Counted from the stretch's first letter, positions 44,836 to 56,850 are shown. The stretch: 64,000 nt of DNA from Adiantum capillus-veneris (GCA_014529385.2 CM043944.1:57547268-57611267), one strand, 5' to 3'. Program-made: numbers and translations. The notes: generated by a model from the sequence alone, not told the origin.

Positions 44836-46140
44836 GTTCAGACACATCTGATTCCTTTGGAGTGAACGATGATTTGAGATCGTACCTCGGATTCTACTTA
44901 CCCTACTTCTAGGTTCTGTTGTAATTTGGTTGTGGAAGGTGTCCACAAATATTTGTTTTCTTGCTTTTTATAGTTTCCTGAGCATTGATCTTAAGACTTG
45001 TCTTGTCCATCATCATTCTCAAAATCCCAACCTAATCCTACAATCCTACAAGGCCAAGTACAATCTACTCCCAATCTTCCTCTACACAGCAAAAGACGAC
45101 ATTCTTAAGCTATGCGGTTTTAAAGAGAAAGTTTAACTCTAGGTGATCCTAGAGGAAGTTAAATGACAACTACACCTTGATGCTCTTGTTTTCCCTAGTT
45201 TAGGTCTATTTGTCCCCAGTAGCGGTGCGAAATGTGGGTGGGTTTTCTAACCTCACTCTTATTTTATTGCATACATAGCGAGAACTACGAACATAAGTGT
45301 CAATTCATGGGGTGAAGCTGACTTGACTAGTGCATGGAGACTAAAGAGGGTGTCAATCTCTTAGAAAACAATAGACGACTTGCATCTAACACATGGTACA
45401 CTCAAATGACCTAAGTCATCAAAAGCTAATCGATAATTGACAAGAAAACCATAATTGTTACATCATCAAATGGCATCCGAATGCTATGAAACTTCTAGGA
45501 CAAGTATATAAGACCTAAGCACACATGCTTATGGTCTCAAATCTCACTTTCAATGAGGTGCAAAAAATGTGATTATTAACAGTAGTGCGATTTTGACCTA
45601 GTCGTTTTTGACCCTGAATGCATGAAATGCTTAGCAATTATGCCCCAATACCCGGCCTATACCTACTTTGTGATTTCCTAGTTTAAACTTCTACTTATGA
45701 TGAAATTAGGCCATACGTCAGCGACATCAAATGCTACAATTTATCATGATATGGTTACGTCAATGTGTAGAGCTCTTACCTGTGCTTGCAATGCAACAAA
45801 CGGCAGTGCAATGTGACAACCGACAAGGGAGATAGAAGCAGGAGACGGAGAGAGGAGAGAATCGTAAGCTCACATTGTGCATTTCTTATCCAAAAAATTA
45901 ATAATACTTTACAAAGTTGGATTTTATACCTTAGCCAAGGTTTCTTATGTCAAAAACTAATCATATGGGAGCTCTAACCAAGGATTAATTGATACAATCT
46001 GGAAGCTTATAGCCACGGCTCATAGATTGCAATATCCACTCGTCAAATAGGAGTTAGAATATTCTTGATTTATGAAAAGAATAAGTGTTTTTACAATGAA
46101 GCTCCCAAAAAATGTTACATGGGTTAGCTTGCTGCTAACA
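44836..46140 (-). mobile_element. Element G2: inverted relative of G1 (LTR plus 400 bp internal)
   Basis: LTR 45233-46140, then toward the left a primer-like motif (45213-45232) and internal sequence to about 44836 that aligns with G1 36029-36300, including TTCCTCTAGGATCACCTAG. It is truncated by element I. Confidence 0.88.
45233..46140 (-). repeat. LTR of G2 (908 bp)
   Basis: The plus strand runs from TGTGGGTGGG to GCTTGCTGCTAACA. It aligns with 34531-36028 in reverse complement, lacking the 582-bp insertion. The TATA motif is conserved on the minus strand near 45922. Confidence 0.9.
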
Positions 46141-46700
46141 TTGCCCCACAAAATCTATGCCTTGTGGAGACCTGACAGAAATTGCACTACGTGGAGACTT
46201 GTTGAGGACTTGTTGTTTACCTGATGCTACTTTGTCTGTGTGGCAGATCTCAGCTTCACACACACACACACACACACACACATATCTGCATGTAGTCATG
46301 CAGATATCTGCATGTAGTCATGGTCAATCCTGATAATTTTGGTTGTGGAGTTTTCTCTCAAGAAAACTGCCTGCTTGCAATGTGTTCGTTTTACCAATGC
46401 GAGATACTAGATAGATATTTGTATGTAAACTATAGATATAGTAACGACACATTTAAATTCCACTAAAACAGTTCTATAGGTGCTAGCAAGCTCCATCACA
46501 ACAAGAAAAAATTACATGGTGATTGAAAAGCGACCATATGAACTATCATCAAAATTTTATAGTATCCCTTGCCTTCATCCCATTCCTTACAAGCAATGCT
46601 CACAATCTAATCTATAGTGCTAAAGACTATCACTTGCTACATTCATGTGCAATCATTTCACTTTAGAACCTTTTTCAACACCACAAACTTCTCAATCTTA
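46141..46700. other. Flank with CA microsatellite, no gene seen
   Basis: Contains a CA run (46258-46282) followed by a duplicated phrase ATATCTGCATGTAGTCATG (46283-46320). No coding frame is supported. Confidence 0.6.
46258..46282. repeat. CA dinucleotide microsatellite
   Basis: A near-perfect (CA)12 run. Confidence 0.95.
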
Positions 46701-46702
46701 AG

Positions 46703-46952
46703 CTATAATATAAAAAAATCAAGATTAAATAGAGCATTAAAAATGCAGGAGACCAAGTCAAACTTATCACCAGCCCAAGAAGAAACTGCAAAACGTAAAA
46801 GTCTTCCATCAATCACTGTAGGGTCTTCATAAATAAATGCCTCTTTTTTCTTTGAGATTTTTGCAACACATTGGACACTCTGCAAAGTAGGTGCTGAAAA
46901 ATCCACATCTCTCTTAAGTGCGTTTAGTAAAGTAAATTTTGGAGTAGAAGGA
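46703..46952 (-). CDS. Unrecognised coding-like frame, cut by the LTR of J
   Basis: The minus frame is open from the LTR boundary (46952) to 46703, about 80 codons. It reads KFTLLNALKRDVDFSAPTLQ, then QCVAKISKKKEAFIYEDPTV and IDGRLLRFAVSSWAGDKFDL. Composition is balanced, not low-complexity, and I see no TE motif. The last 15 codons before the stop are AT-rich, so an exon end may lie near 46755. I do not recognise the protein. It could be a host exon split by J or a piece of an unknown repeat. Confidence 0.35.
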
Positions 46953-47621
46953 TGTAAGGTCTCTGACCCCGATCAAAAAGAACACCATTGTACCTTGAAA
47001 TGAAAATAATGGAATAAGTTACTATTTTTAGCAGTTTTCCAGATTCTGTCAGTGCCATGATGTTTAGAATGCTTTAAAGCTCCGAAATGTGAATTAAAAT
47101 AATTTTTGTAAAAAAATTCCAAAAATAGTAAGTTTTTGGTCACCCGACCTGTCCAGTTTTTATTGTCTCGAAAAACTGTACCCGTACCCCGAATTTCAAA
47201 AAAATGCATTTTCGAAACACAGGGGCTACTAAATATGGTAGGTACTCGGGCCAGTACGCCTTAGTTAGAGCTTGCTATATCAATTTTCGGCATCAAAATC
47301 CGACTCGTATGACCCGTTTTAGCCTAGAATCAAATTTTCTCAAAATTGCCCGGGGAGGTACCGGGGCCCCGGGACTATGTGGGAACATGTTCCAGCCCAC
47401 TCCAGATCAGCTTTAGCAGCTAGGGGGCGCCCTCTTGCTTTCTGGGAGTCCTGGGAGAGTTTCCAAGCCAGTAACTAAGTCTCAGAGTCAGCTAACCAAG
47501 CCAACCTGACACTTGGTGGGTAGGGGAACTGAACTTGCCAATGCAGACACTGAGTGCTCACTCAGATGCTTATAGCAGCACAAATTGATTTTCAGCTTGT
47601 AGGAGACTATTTAAAGACCTA

Positions 47622-47675
47622 CACACACACACACACATATATGCTCACACACACACAGTGCACACACACACACCT
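47622..47675. repeat. CA-rich low-complexity stretch
   Basis: Interrupted CA runs just downstream of the TATA-like motif. Confidence 0.85.
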
Positions 47676-48940
47676 ACACACACTCTAGGAAGGTGCTGCC
47701 GGAACACACACCTTTTGAAGGAGAAGCAAGGAGGGAGGTGCTGTCGAATCCTTGCCTCAAGAAGCTCGATGAGATCAGAGAATCGAGAGGATTATCAACC
47801 CTTAATCATGGTAACCACGGTTTAATTAATGTTTTCTGCAAATCCTTTTCATTACCATCTAAATTTCTCGTCTATTATGCTATTCCTAGTCGTAATTCTC
47901 TATAATTACTCTCTAAATTCTCCTTAACCATATTCTATTATGTAATCATCATCCCATAGCTGAATTATTAGCCATTCATCACTCTTAATTAATGATTAGT
48001 GCACGATTATTAGAATTTTCTCTCTCTAGGTAGCATAGAAATTAATCGGTAAGCTGGTAATTGTGTAGATTGATGAGAATCACTCTTTCTATTACGCATT
48101 AATATTGTAGCTGATTTAGATCCATCTCTGTTATGCATTAAGATATAATTAAGGTAAGATTAATCTGTCATTAAGTCTCTAAGAGGTGGTTTTTCTCACA
48201 CCTATGCATGCGGTGATTCTGCACCCTCTAATTGCTAGGAAACAGATTAATCGTGCTTAATTCATCTCTCTGGTAATTCCATTAGTGAAATCCTATTATT
48301 CTTAATCATGTAAGCCGAGTAATTATCTTTAGAGCCGGTTCCCATAGGATTATGTGTCATCCATAATGATTGCTATATGGAAAAATCTAAACCTCTCATG
48401 TAGCAGACATTGTTTGATGTTGCTAATCTATCATTTGGCTTGTTATGACGCTTACGGACATTAGCTCTTTTCCCCAAGTTAATTACTTAAAGTAGTGAGT
48501 TTAAAATAGCCCTGGTTAAGAGGACTCGCTTTAGTGGAGACCACGACCACGAGGCAGGAACGAGCAAGGTGAAAGGAAAGGGAAAATCTCCCATGGAGGA
48601 ACAAATACCGGCCATCTCACGGGCCATCGACAAAGAAATGGAAGAGGTAGATCATAATTTCATTCAAGTTGTTTAATTTAACATTGCACACGTTTAGTTA
48701 GGAATGAAAATATCCCCAAACATGTTGGAGAAATCTGACAGAAACCTCGGCATTGAATTCATTGTACATTAAGTTCTAAAGTAGGAAGGAAATGATTGAT
48801 GGGTATGCTGGTTGCAATTAGGAAAGAATGTCTGCTAGGGAAAATTTAGCTCGACATGTTCATTTTATTTCCAATGTTGAATCAGTCCTGACCCCCCTAC
48901 TGATCATAGGGGGCAGAGTTCCTCGTTAAGGGCTCTTGAA

Positions 48941-49057
48941 TCCACGACTTGCTTTCTATGTGGTGGATATCCACGACTTACTTTCTATGCGGTGGGAACC
49001 CACGTCTTGCTTTCTATGAGGTGGGAGTGTCCATGACGTGCTTTCTATGCGGTGGAC
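48941..49057. repeat. Minisatellite, four units of about 29-30 bp
   Basis: Units share TCCACGACTTGCTTTCTATG followed by GGTGG. They start near 48941, 48970, 49000 and 49030 and differ by a few bases each. Confidence 0.9.
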
Positions 49058-49731
49058 ATACCTAGTTGTATGGGCAGCTAGGTGACAACGGGAGGAGTGA
49101 ACTCTCGCTGGAGGGGGGATGTTGTACCTCCAGAACATTGGAACTTTTATGAATAAGTTTGAGTAGAATTTTGACTAGAATTCTGTCTTGGTGCTGTTTG
49201 CAATACTGGTTGAAGGGCCGTATTAACGAACAATGTGATTCCGAATTAAACAAGGAATCTTTATGTTGAACAACCTTTGTGGTAGTAATTAGGTCACACA
49301 AGGAAGTGTGAGTGTGGGGGTGGAAAGTGGGGGCTTGGCTCAGGTTGCCAATGCCTACGAGATGGGTGGTCCCAATTGGTCGGGAACTCTCTTTCCCCAT
49401 TGTGATTACTTCGATATTAGTAATACTCATTGCCCCTAGAGAGGTGAAATCTCGAGTGTACATGCCTCTGAAACATGGGAAAAAAGGCGCTCGGGGTTTC
49501 TCTAGTCTTGGAAGGTGGGTCTTAGGATCGCTAGATAGTTTAAGTACGCTTCCCCTGCAAGGTGGAGCTAGATCTCCCTGCTAGTAGGCTCGAACTCGAC
49601 TCACTTTGTGATGAGAGATTGTCCGCTAGTCGAACCTTGAACCATTTTGTTTGCTTCCACAATAGATCTAGTGGCCACCGGGCTCACCATCAGATCCGCC
49701 ATTGGAAACGGCGGGGTGGGGACCTCACACC

Positions 49732-49743
49732 TGGTATCAGAGC
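49732..49743 (+). other. Primer-binding site of element J
   Basis: TGGTATCAGAGC, a perfect initiator-Met tRNA type site. Confidence 0.96.
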
Positions 49744-49820
49744 TAAGCCTAGGTTAGGCTGGGAAATAAAGTCGTATTGTTTGAACATTTAAAAGAAACT
49801 GAAAGTATATAGGTAGTTGA

Positions 49821-50351
49821 TCCGAATTCCTTGCATTGGTACTCCAGGAAGACCCCGTGCTCGAATATCGGAAGTTCCAAGTGTTTGAGCTTACTTATGA
49901 GCAAGCTCGAAGATCCCTAGTTTACCAGTTCAGGCGAGATGTCATGGAGATACTAATGAAGGCTTATACGCCACACTCCACTCGCATTGATAAAGGATGG
50001 GAACTTGATTGGACATTTCCAGGAGGGGTTTACTACATCAACGCTCGGAAGCTAGGATGCCTGGCTACCGACTTGAAGAAGATACGTTGGGGAGAAGAGT
50101 CGAGGGTAATAGAGATATTCTACTTGGTGCCTACACGATTGGACCAGACTGTCTCAGACGACACCAATCAAACCCTCAACAACTGGCTCTTGGAGAAGGT
50201 CACCAACGTGATCCCAGCGAACCGAGTCAAAACCTTTGGATTACTGAAAGCGGAACTCCGGCTTGATATCTTAGTTTATTATCCACTCAAGAATGAGTAT
50301 AGGAACTATTACACGAATGAAGTAGTGCATCCTGTGAATACCATCTCCTAG
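49821..50351 (+). CDS. Extra open frame ahead of gag in element J
   Basis: Open from 49821 (after TGA at 49818) to TAG at 50349, 176 codons without a stop. The first ATG is 49944, giving 135 residues; an earlier start would need splicing or a non-ATG codon (an acceptor-like CTCCAG|G lies near 49848). It reads FELTYEQARRSLVYQFRRDV, then GWELDWTFPGGVYYINARKL and LLKAELRLDILVYYPLKNEY. No known gag, pol or envelope motif, no membrane segment and no signal peptide are seen. It stands alone between the primer site and gag, followed by a possible poly(A) region (AATAAATTCTCATCAATAAA near 50431). The frame is intact while gag-pol has six stops. Confidence 0.55.
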   Translation, partial: SEFLALVLQEDPVLEYRKFQVFELTYEQARRSLVYQFRRDVMEILMKAYTPHSTRIDKGWELDWTFPGGVYYINARKLGCLATDLKKIRWGEESRVIEIFYLVPTRLDQTVSDDTNQTLNNWLLEKVTNVIPANRVKTFGLLKAELRLDILVYYPLKNEYRNYYTNEVVHPVNTIS

Positions 50352-50562
50352 GCGTATTTTATACGCAATCCATAAAGCCATGTAATAAGCTGATCATCAG
50401 TTATCCTAAACCTTGAGGGGTTTCAATTGTAATAAATTCTCATCAATAAAGTGCTTTTTGTCTCTAAATCTTTGTCTCTTGATAAAGTAGAATCTTGAAT
50501 TTTATTTAAAGTCTTGTGTCTATTTTGAAATCCAAGTAATATATCAAGAATTCGTATAATCC

Positions 50563-53500
50563 ATGTAGGTACCGCCTGTTGCTCTGTACTCGGCAACGCA
50601 AGAGAAGAAGCTTCTCCTTAAGCAAGCCCAACCTCCGATCTTTAAGGGCAAGGGGGAAAATGTGGAGAGAGATGCGGAAGTGTGGATAGAAGCCATGGAC
50701 GATTACTTTGAAGCTTCGGGGACCCAACCCGTAAATCAGACCATGCTTGCGATGTTCCGCTTGACTGGCGATGACAAGATATGGTGGAAGCAACATTGCA
50801 GGGACATGGATATTAAGGGATCTTCATAGTCCTGGGAAGACATTAAAGCTGCGATAATGGGGCGTTATTTACCGCCTGCCTATAGAACCTTGAGGATGAA
50901 TGAATTCTTTTCACTTCGGCAGCTGAATTCATCTGTCGAAGAATACTATGCAAAGTTTGTCACTCTTCGGAGATATGCTCCTAAGATGACCTTGGAACAA
51001 CAGGTGGCAAGGTTCTGCCAAGGGCTAATCGATCCCCTGAATACTCGGTTGGAAGCCCTCAGGCCGACGACGCTACAGGATGCCTTGTTGAGGGCCAAAC
51101 CTCTAGCTCTCAAAGTACAAAAGGCTAATCAAAACAGAAGGAATGATTGGGCAAAGAGGGCAAGGACCACTGCTTGGGATAACAAACCAGCCAACCAAGC
51201 ATATAACCAGCGCCCTATTGTGGCTACCACCACAACCATGGAGTTTCCCGATGTTCGATGCTATGGTTGCGGCGAGCATGGACATTACAGATCCAATTGC
51301 CCCAGGAACATTCAGGCAACCAACACCAATGCCATACCCTTGAATACCCATGGACGTGGCCAAGCTAATGAAAGAGGAGGACGAGGAAGGATGAACAGAG
51401 GGCGAGGGCGAGGGCGTGGAGCTACCGCCAGAGTGGATTCCGCAGTGGTACAACCAACTGTGGGTGACGAAGCGGTGGAGAGAGCAACCCTACATGCTGC
51501 AATTGACAATCCCAATGGTTGCAAGCAATACGCAGTCATTAGAGGTGAAGGAGTTAACTTCCTTATAGATTGTGGTAGTACTCTTTCATTTCTTTCACCC
51601 CGATGCATGAGGAAGCTAAAGCTAGATAAGTATCCAACAAGCAAGCTAGTTGTAGAGTTAGAAAATGGCAAGGAAGTAGTATCTCAACATTCTGCAGGAA
51701 AAATCGACTTTGATTTAGGGGGACACCCAATTTCTTCCCAATTTCGAACCCTACCCTTAGGATTCTTTGATGGGATACTAGGGATGGACTGAATAAAGCA
51801 AAATAGGTCCCACATACATTGCGCACAAGGGAACTTTACTTTTACAGATAACTTGGGTAATGAAGCCTTAATCCAGGGGGAAAATGGGAGACCTAAGGCT
51901 ACTCTAGTTAAGGCCAGCAGACTTTTGAAGGGACTAAGGAAGGTTCAGCAAATTTATGCGGTTAAACTCAACAAAGTGGACCAATCATATACCTCACTTC
52001 GACCAAACTGGTTGAGGGAATATGACGATGTGTTCCTAGAAGACCTTACAAATCTTCCACCACACAGAGAGGTAGATCATGAGATTGAGACTATTCCTGG
52101 ATGTGAACCTATCTCAAAAAGACCTTATAAAATGTCACTTCCAGAGGCCATCGAACTCAAAGAATAGCTTAGGCAACTCATTGAGCAAGGATTCATTCGA
52201 CCCGGTACTTCTCCTTGGGGTGCTCCCGTTCTTTTTCAGAAGAAGAAGGATGGAACCTTAAGGCTATGCATAGACTACCGGGGACTGAACCAGGTAACTG
52301 TCAAGAACAAGTATCCAATTCCAAGGATTGACGAACTTTTAGACAGACTCCACGGTGCCAAAATATTTACAAAGATAGATCTAAGGTCAGGATATTACCA
52401 AATCAGGATCAAGGAATCGGATATTCCAAAGACAGCTTTCAATACTAGGTATGGGCACTACGAGTTCACAGTAATGTCTTTTGGTCTAACGAACGCTCCT
52501 GCAAGCTTCAATCGACTTATGCAGGATATTTTCAGACCTTACCTGGATGATTTTGTCTTGGTTTTCTTTGATGACGTTCTGATATACTCTAAGAACGAGG
52601 CAAATCACGAAGAACATGTTCGCAAAGCACTTGATCTTCTTCGAAAACACCAACTTTACGCTAAAGAGAGCAAGTGCACTTTTTGCTCACCAAAAGTCAA
52701 CTATCTTGGATTTGTCATATCGGCTGAGGGGATTTCAGTGGACCTAGACAAGGTCAAGGACATCGTTGATTGGCCTCAACCATCCATCGTCAGCGAAGTA
52801 AGAGGATTTCTTAGAATAACGGGATGGTACATGATTTTTGTCAAGGACTATGCACGTATTGTTACGGAACTCCTGAAGAAAGGAATGAGGATCGAATGGA
52901 AGACCGAGCACGAGTCTAGATTTGCTAAGCTAAAAGAGTTCTTGGTCTCGGCTCCTATTTTAAAGCTTCCAGATTTCAACAAGGAATTTGAAGTAGCGAC
53001 CGACGCTAGCAAATTTGCTCTAGGCGGAGTTCTTACTCAAGAAGGAAGACCAGTGGCGTATACTTCGCGAAAGCTGAGGGATCATGAGAAGAATTATCCT
53101 ACTCATGATTTGGAACTTTTAGCAGTTATTCATGCGCTGAAGTTATGGAGACATTATCTTCTTGGGCCCAAGTTTCAGCTGGTTACAGACCACAAGAGCT
53201 TAAAATGGATTTTTACTCAACCTATTCTCAATATGCGACAACGACAATGGATAGAGCTATTACAGGAATATGACCTTGACATAAAGTATAGAATAGGAAA
53301 GGAAAATGCAGTTGCAGATGGTCTTAGCCAAAAATCCCTTCTCGGAGCTATCTCTATTCCAAATAACCCTATCTAGGATAGAATCAAAGAAGCATCTTTG
53401 GTAGATCCAGAGTACCAAAGTATAGTATCTCTAGTCCAACAGAATAAGATTCCTGAAGCTAAAGATTACTCTCTTATGGGAGGATGTCTTTACTATAGAC

Positions 53501-54951
53501 ATAGATTCTGTGTACCCAGAGATCCAGCCTTAAAGAAGGCCATTTTATATGAAGCACACGATAGCCATACATCCGGACATCCAGGCTATGCTAAGACTCT
53601 TCATGCTATCAGGAGGAGTTATTTTTGGTCTGGAATGAAAGGGGACATACTTCGCTATGTGAGGCAATGTCTTTCTTGTCAGCGGATAAAGGCCAAAAGA
53701 ATCAAGTTACCAGGGCAACTTCAACCTCTTGACATACCCCAGATGAAATGGGAATGCATCAGTATGGATTTTGTTACATGATTACCTTCTAGAGGAGGTT
53801 ATGATTTTGTTTTCGTGGTTGTTGATATGCTCACAAAAGTGGCTCATCTAATACCTGTAAAGACAAACTTTACTGCTTCAGATGTTAGTCGGGTATTCAT
53901 CAAGGAGATTTTTAGGCTACATGGTCTACCCAAGCGTATCGTCAGTGATAGAGATGCCAAGTTTACATCAAAATTTTGGACTTCTCTTTTCCAATCTATT
54001 GGGTCACAATTAGCCTTTAGTACAGCGTATCACCCACAGACAGATGGGCAAACTGAGAGAGTTAATCAAGTCATCGAGGACATTCTCAGAGCCTATTGTT
54101 CGCAAGAGCCAAAGAAGTGGTTACAATATCTACCTTTGGTGGAGTATGCTTACAACTCTTCCGAACACAGAAGCATTGGAATGTCACCTTTCAAAGCTCT
54201 TGATGGACAGGACTGTTTAGCACCACTGAACTTCTCAGATCCAACCATCAGGGTAGAAGCCTCTAGAAGGATGTTAGAGGATATGGAAGCACAGACTAGA
54301 GCTATTCGCCAGGACATTCAGGCCGCTCAGGATAGACAGAAACACTATGCAGATAAGAACCGTTCGGAAAGAACTTTCAAAGAAGGAGATAAGGTTTTTC
54401 TGCGAGTCCGACCAAAGAAAAGCAACTTATCTCTAGGCAGATATAAGAAGCTAAGCCCAAGGTATTGTGGACCATTCGATATCATTAAGGTTGTGAGTGA
54501 CCAAGCTTACAAGCTAAAGTTACCTGCAAACTTGAAGTTTCATGATGTATTCCACGTCAGATTACTCAAACCCTATATTCCTAACCCTGATCAATTCTTG
54601 GACTCAGATCAGATAGTCATGCCAGCACAAGGAGTTCTCGAGCTCCAACCTGACTACGTACTGGAAACAAGGGAAAGGAAGTTACGCAACAGAACTATCA
54701 CGGAGCATCTGGTAAAGTGGAAGGATTACCCTGAAGAAGATGCAACTTGGGAGGACGAACCAACGCTCATAAAGGATTACCCAAACACATTCTTGAGATT
54801 AGGACATCTCAAATTTTGGAGACTCCATTTTGACAGATGGATCAGTATCAGGCTCCTCCAAACTCATGGCAGACTTTGCACTAGATATATCAATGGGTTC
54901 TGTGAAGTCTACATTCCTCTTCATTGTTTTAAAAGCTCTCACAGGCATTAG
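50563..54951 (+). pseudogene. Element J gag-pol with chromodomain, six in-frame stops
   Basis: One frame from ATG 50563 to 54951 (about 1,460 codons), no frameshift seen. Gag core WIEAMDDYFEASGTQPVNQT and EFFSLRQLNSSVEEYYAKF; zinc knuckle CYGCGEHGHYRSNC near 51270-51310; Arg/Gly-rich tail; protease NFLIDCGSTLSFLSP near 51560-51600 (Asp-Cys-Gly); [22 protein letters not shown] and [10 protein letters not shown] near 52560-52590; RNase [16 protein letters not shown] near 52990-53035; integrase zinc domain HTSGHPGYAKT ... CLSCQRIKA, core Asp in VSDRDAKF and Glu in QTDGQTERVNQ; chromodomain EHLVKWKDYPEEDATWEDE near 54703-54765. Stops: 50566 TAG, 50827 TAG, 51790 TGA, 52165 TAG, 53374 TAG, 53779 TGA. 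Confidence 0.95.
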
Positions 54952-55540
54952 TCTTGAAACCCTAACTTTTGTCAAAGCCCACTTGAAACTATAAGACAAC
55001 TATTCTTTGAGGGGGCACACATGTATGGTCCATTATAAGCTAGCCCCCACCCAACCCTCCTAAGTTTCTAGTTTGTAAATTGCAGCTCCTAAATTGTAGT
55101 CTATGGCCACTTGATATAATACCTATAAAGGAATATAGGGCTTTGAAAATGTTGAGGCTCAAAAACCCACTAGTGTCCAAATCAAGACTGCAAGATTTAT
55201 CGAGAAGAGTGATTTTGTGAATTGTTGTTGTTGCAGGCTATTTTCTCTGCTTTCATGCTCCATTATCCTTGTAGGTACACCTTTATATTTCTGCATGATT
55301 ATTAACATAGGAAGGATTTTTTCTATTGATAAAGTAAGCAATAATGTTCCTCAATGTATGCAAGGTAATCCGAACCAACCACCAAATCATTGACAAGTCT
55401 ATTATTACACCTAGAGTTCTTTGCCTTTTCTTTGTAAAGATGCCAACTCTTCTATATCAAGTCTGGAATCACAAGAATCCCCTGCTACTACATATGCTCT
55501 TCTATCGGTAGGATTTTAGCTCACTAATTTTGATCTTTAG
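54952..55540 (+). other. Element J 3' end: polypurine tract and possible 3' LTR of different type
   Basis: CTTTGAGGGGGCACACA at about 55005-55021 is a good polypurine tract, followed by TGTATGGTCC as a possible LTR start and a TATA-like CCTATAAAGGAATA near 55125. It does not resemble 46953-49729. The right limit is unclear, before the integrase frame at 55544. Confidence 0.5.
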
Positions 55541-55543
55541 TTC

Positions 55544-56790
55544 TTGTTTCAAGACTTAAACCGGGGTGAACAACAACATGTAAATAGTGTACAAAGAGGT
55601 TTGAAGACGAATGGTTTGCTAGAAAATGACGAATGCATTACAGGAGTGTTTGATGAGTGTTCGTTTGTGGATGCATTACAGGAGTGTTTGATGAGTGATG
55701 GTAAAGATGTATCTCACTTTGTGGAGTCTTGTGAAACCTGTCAAATGTATTCAAATGTACGTCATCGTTATGGGTTGCACCCTACTTACCCATTGGCCAT
55801 GCATTACAAGTGGCTAGTATATCTGATTACAATGCCATTGGGCTTATGGCAAAATTTGAGATACATAGTGCTTGCATGAGAAGACTTAACCAGCCAAGTT
55901 GAAGGTCATTCTCTAAGAACAAAAAGCACAAAAGGATATGTAAGTTTCTCTTGGATGATGTAATTAGCCATTATGGATGTATTGGGAAAATAACAGCGGA
56001 CAGGGGTTAGTTGGATGCTAACAAAGCAAGGGATTTTTTCTCTAGATAGGGCATTAGACTCGCTCTAACTACTACTGCATACAATCCTAAAGGGAATGGT
56101 AAATCACAATGTGCAAAGGTAAAATGAGAGAGTGTCCTAGGTTATTGCCTTATGCTTTATGGGCTGACCATACAAATCATAGCTCAGTTATTGGTTATAT
56201 GCATTTTGAGTTGATGTATGGTCAAAAACCTATAATGCTAATTGAGGATATAATTCCCACATAAAATGTATTGCCTTGGGAAGATGGAATGAGTAGGGAA
56301 GACCTTCTTGATTTGCACATAAAAAAATTATAAATAAGGCCTCAAGATATTGAGATTGCAGTAGCACGATCAAAAGATGCAAGGTTGAAGAATAAGGACA
56401 GATTTAATAAAAGGCACAGGCTCAGACCTAGAGCTATTGAGGAAGGTGATTGGGTGTTGGTGTATGACAGTAATCTTGATAACCAACATTCAACGATAAG
56501 AAATATTTCAAAGAGATGGTTTGGCCCTTATGTGGTTAAGCATGTACATGGAAATCCAACTTATACCTTGCATGAGTTGGATGATACAGAAATGAAGATT
56601 CCCGTTGCAGGGAAAAGAATTAAATTGTTCAAAAGAAGAGGAGATACAGATCCCTTTGTTTCTCAAGAAAATTAAAATGAAGTCTCTGATGAACATGTTA
56701 TGGATGAAGATGAAGAAAGAGATGACGATGTACTCGATTTTGCTGCAAGTGATGACGAAATTGATATGTATGTTAACTTAAATGAAGAAT
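55544..56790 (+). pseudogene. Element K integrase, heavily decayed
   Basis: The frame shows FVESCETCQMYSNVRHRYGL (zinc-binding CxxC) near 55720-55780, then core remnants with stops, including KITADRG near 55990 (second Asp) and TTAYNPKGNGK near 56070. The C-terminal domain is open at 56385-56675: RFNKRHRLRPRAIEEGDWVL and ISKRWFGPYVVKHVHGNPTY, typical of gypsy integrase. An acidic tail (DEHVMDEDEERDDDVLDFAA) ends near 56790. A 38-bp tandem duplication (GCATTACAGGAGTGTTTGAT) lies at 55635-55698. Confidence 0.85.
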
Positions 56791-56833
56791 AAACCTGCAA
56801 AAGATATCTCTAGCACATGCTGGAGGATGTGCA

Positions 56834-56850
56834 GGTTTAGAGGGGTTGGA
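56834..56850 (+). other. Polypurine tract of element K
   Basis: GGTTTAGAGGGGTTGGA immediately precedes the LTR. Confidence 0.75.

Larger units (their letters stand above)
46953..49729 (+). repeat. Probable 5' LTR of element J (2,777 bp)
   Basis: The ends are imperfect inverted termini, TGTAAGGTC at 46953 and GACCTCACA ending at 49729, and the latter is two bases from the primer site. A TATA-like CTATTTAAAG lies near 47605, with CA-rich repeats at 47622-47675. No second copy is present in the window, so the left limit rests on the termini only. It also holds a four-unit minisatellite (48941-49057). Confidence 0.6.
46953..55540 (+). mobile_element. Element J: chromodomain Ty3/gypsy retrotransposon
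   Basis: Probable 5' LTR 46953-49729, primer site, an extra open frame, gag-pol 50563-54951 with a C-terminal chromodomain, and a polypurine tract near 55010. Domain order gag, protease, RT, RNase H, integrase, chromodomain identifies a chromovirus. The sequence after the polypurine tract does not match the 5' LTR, so the 3' end is either truncated or from another source. Confidence 0.9.
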
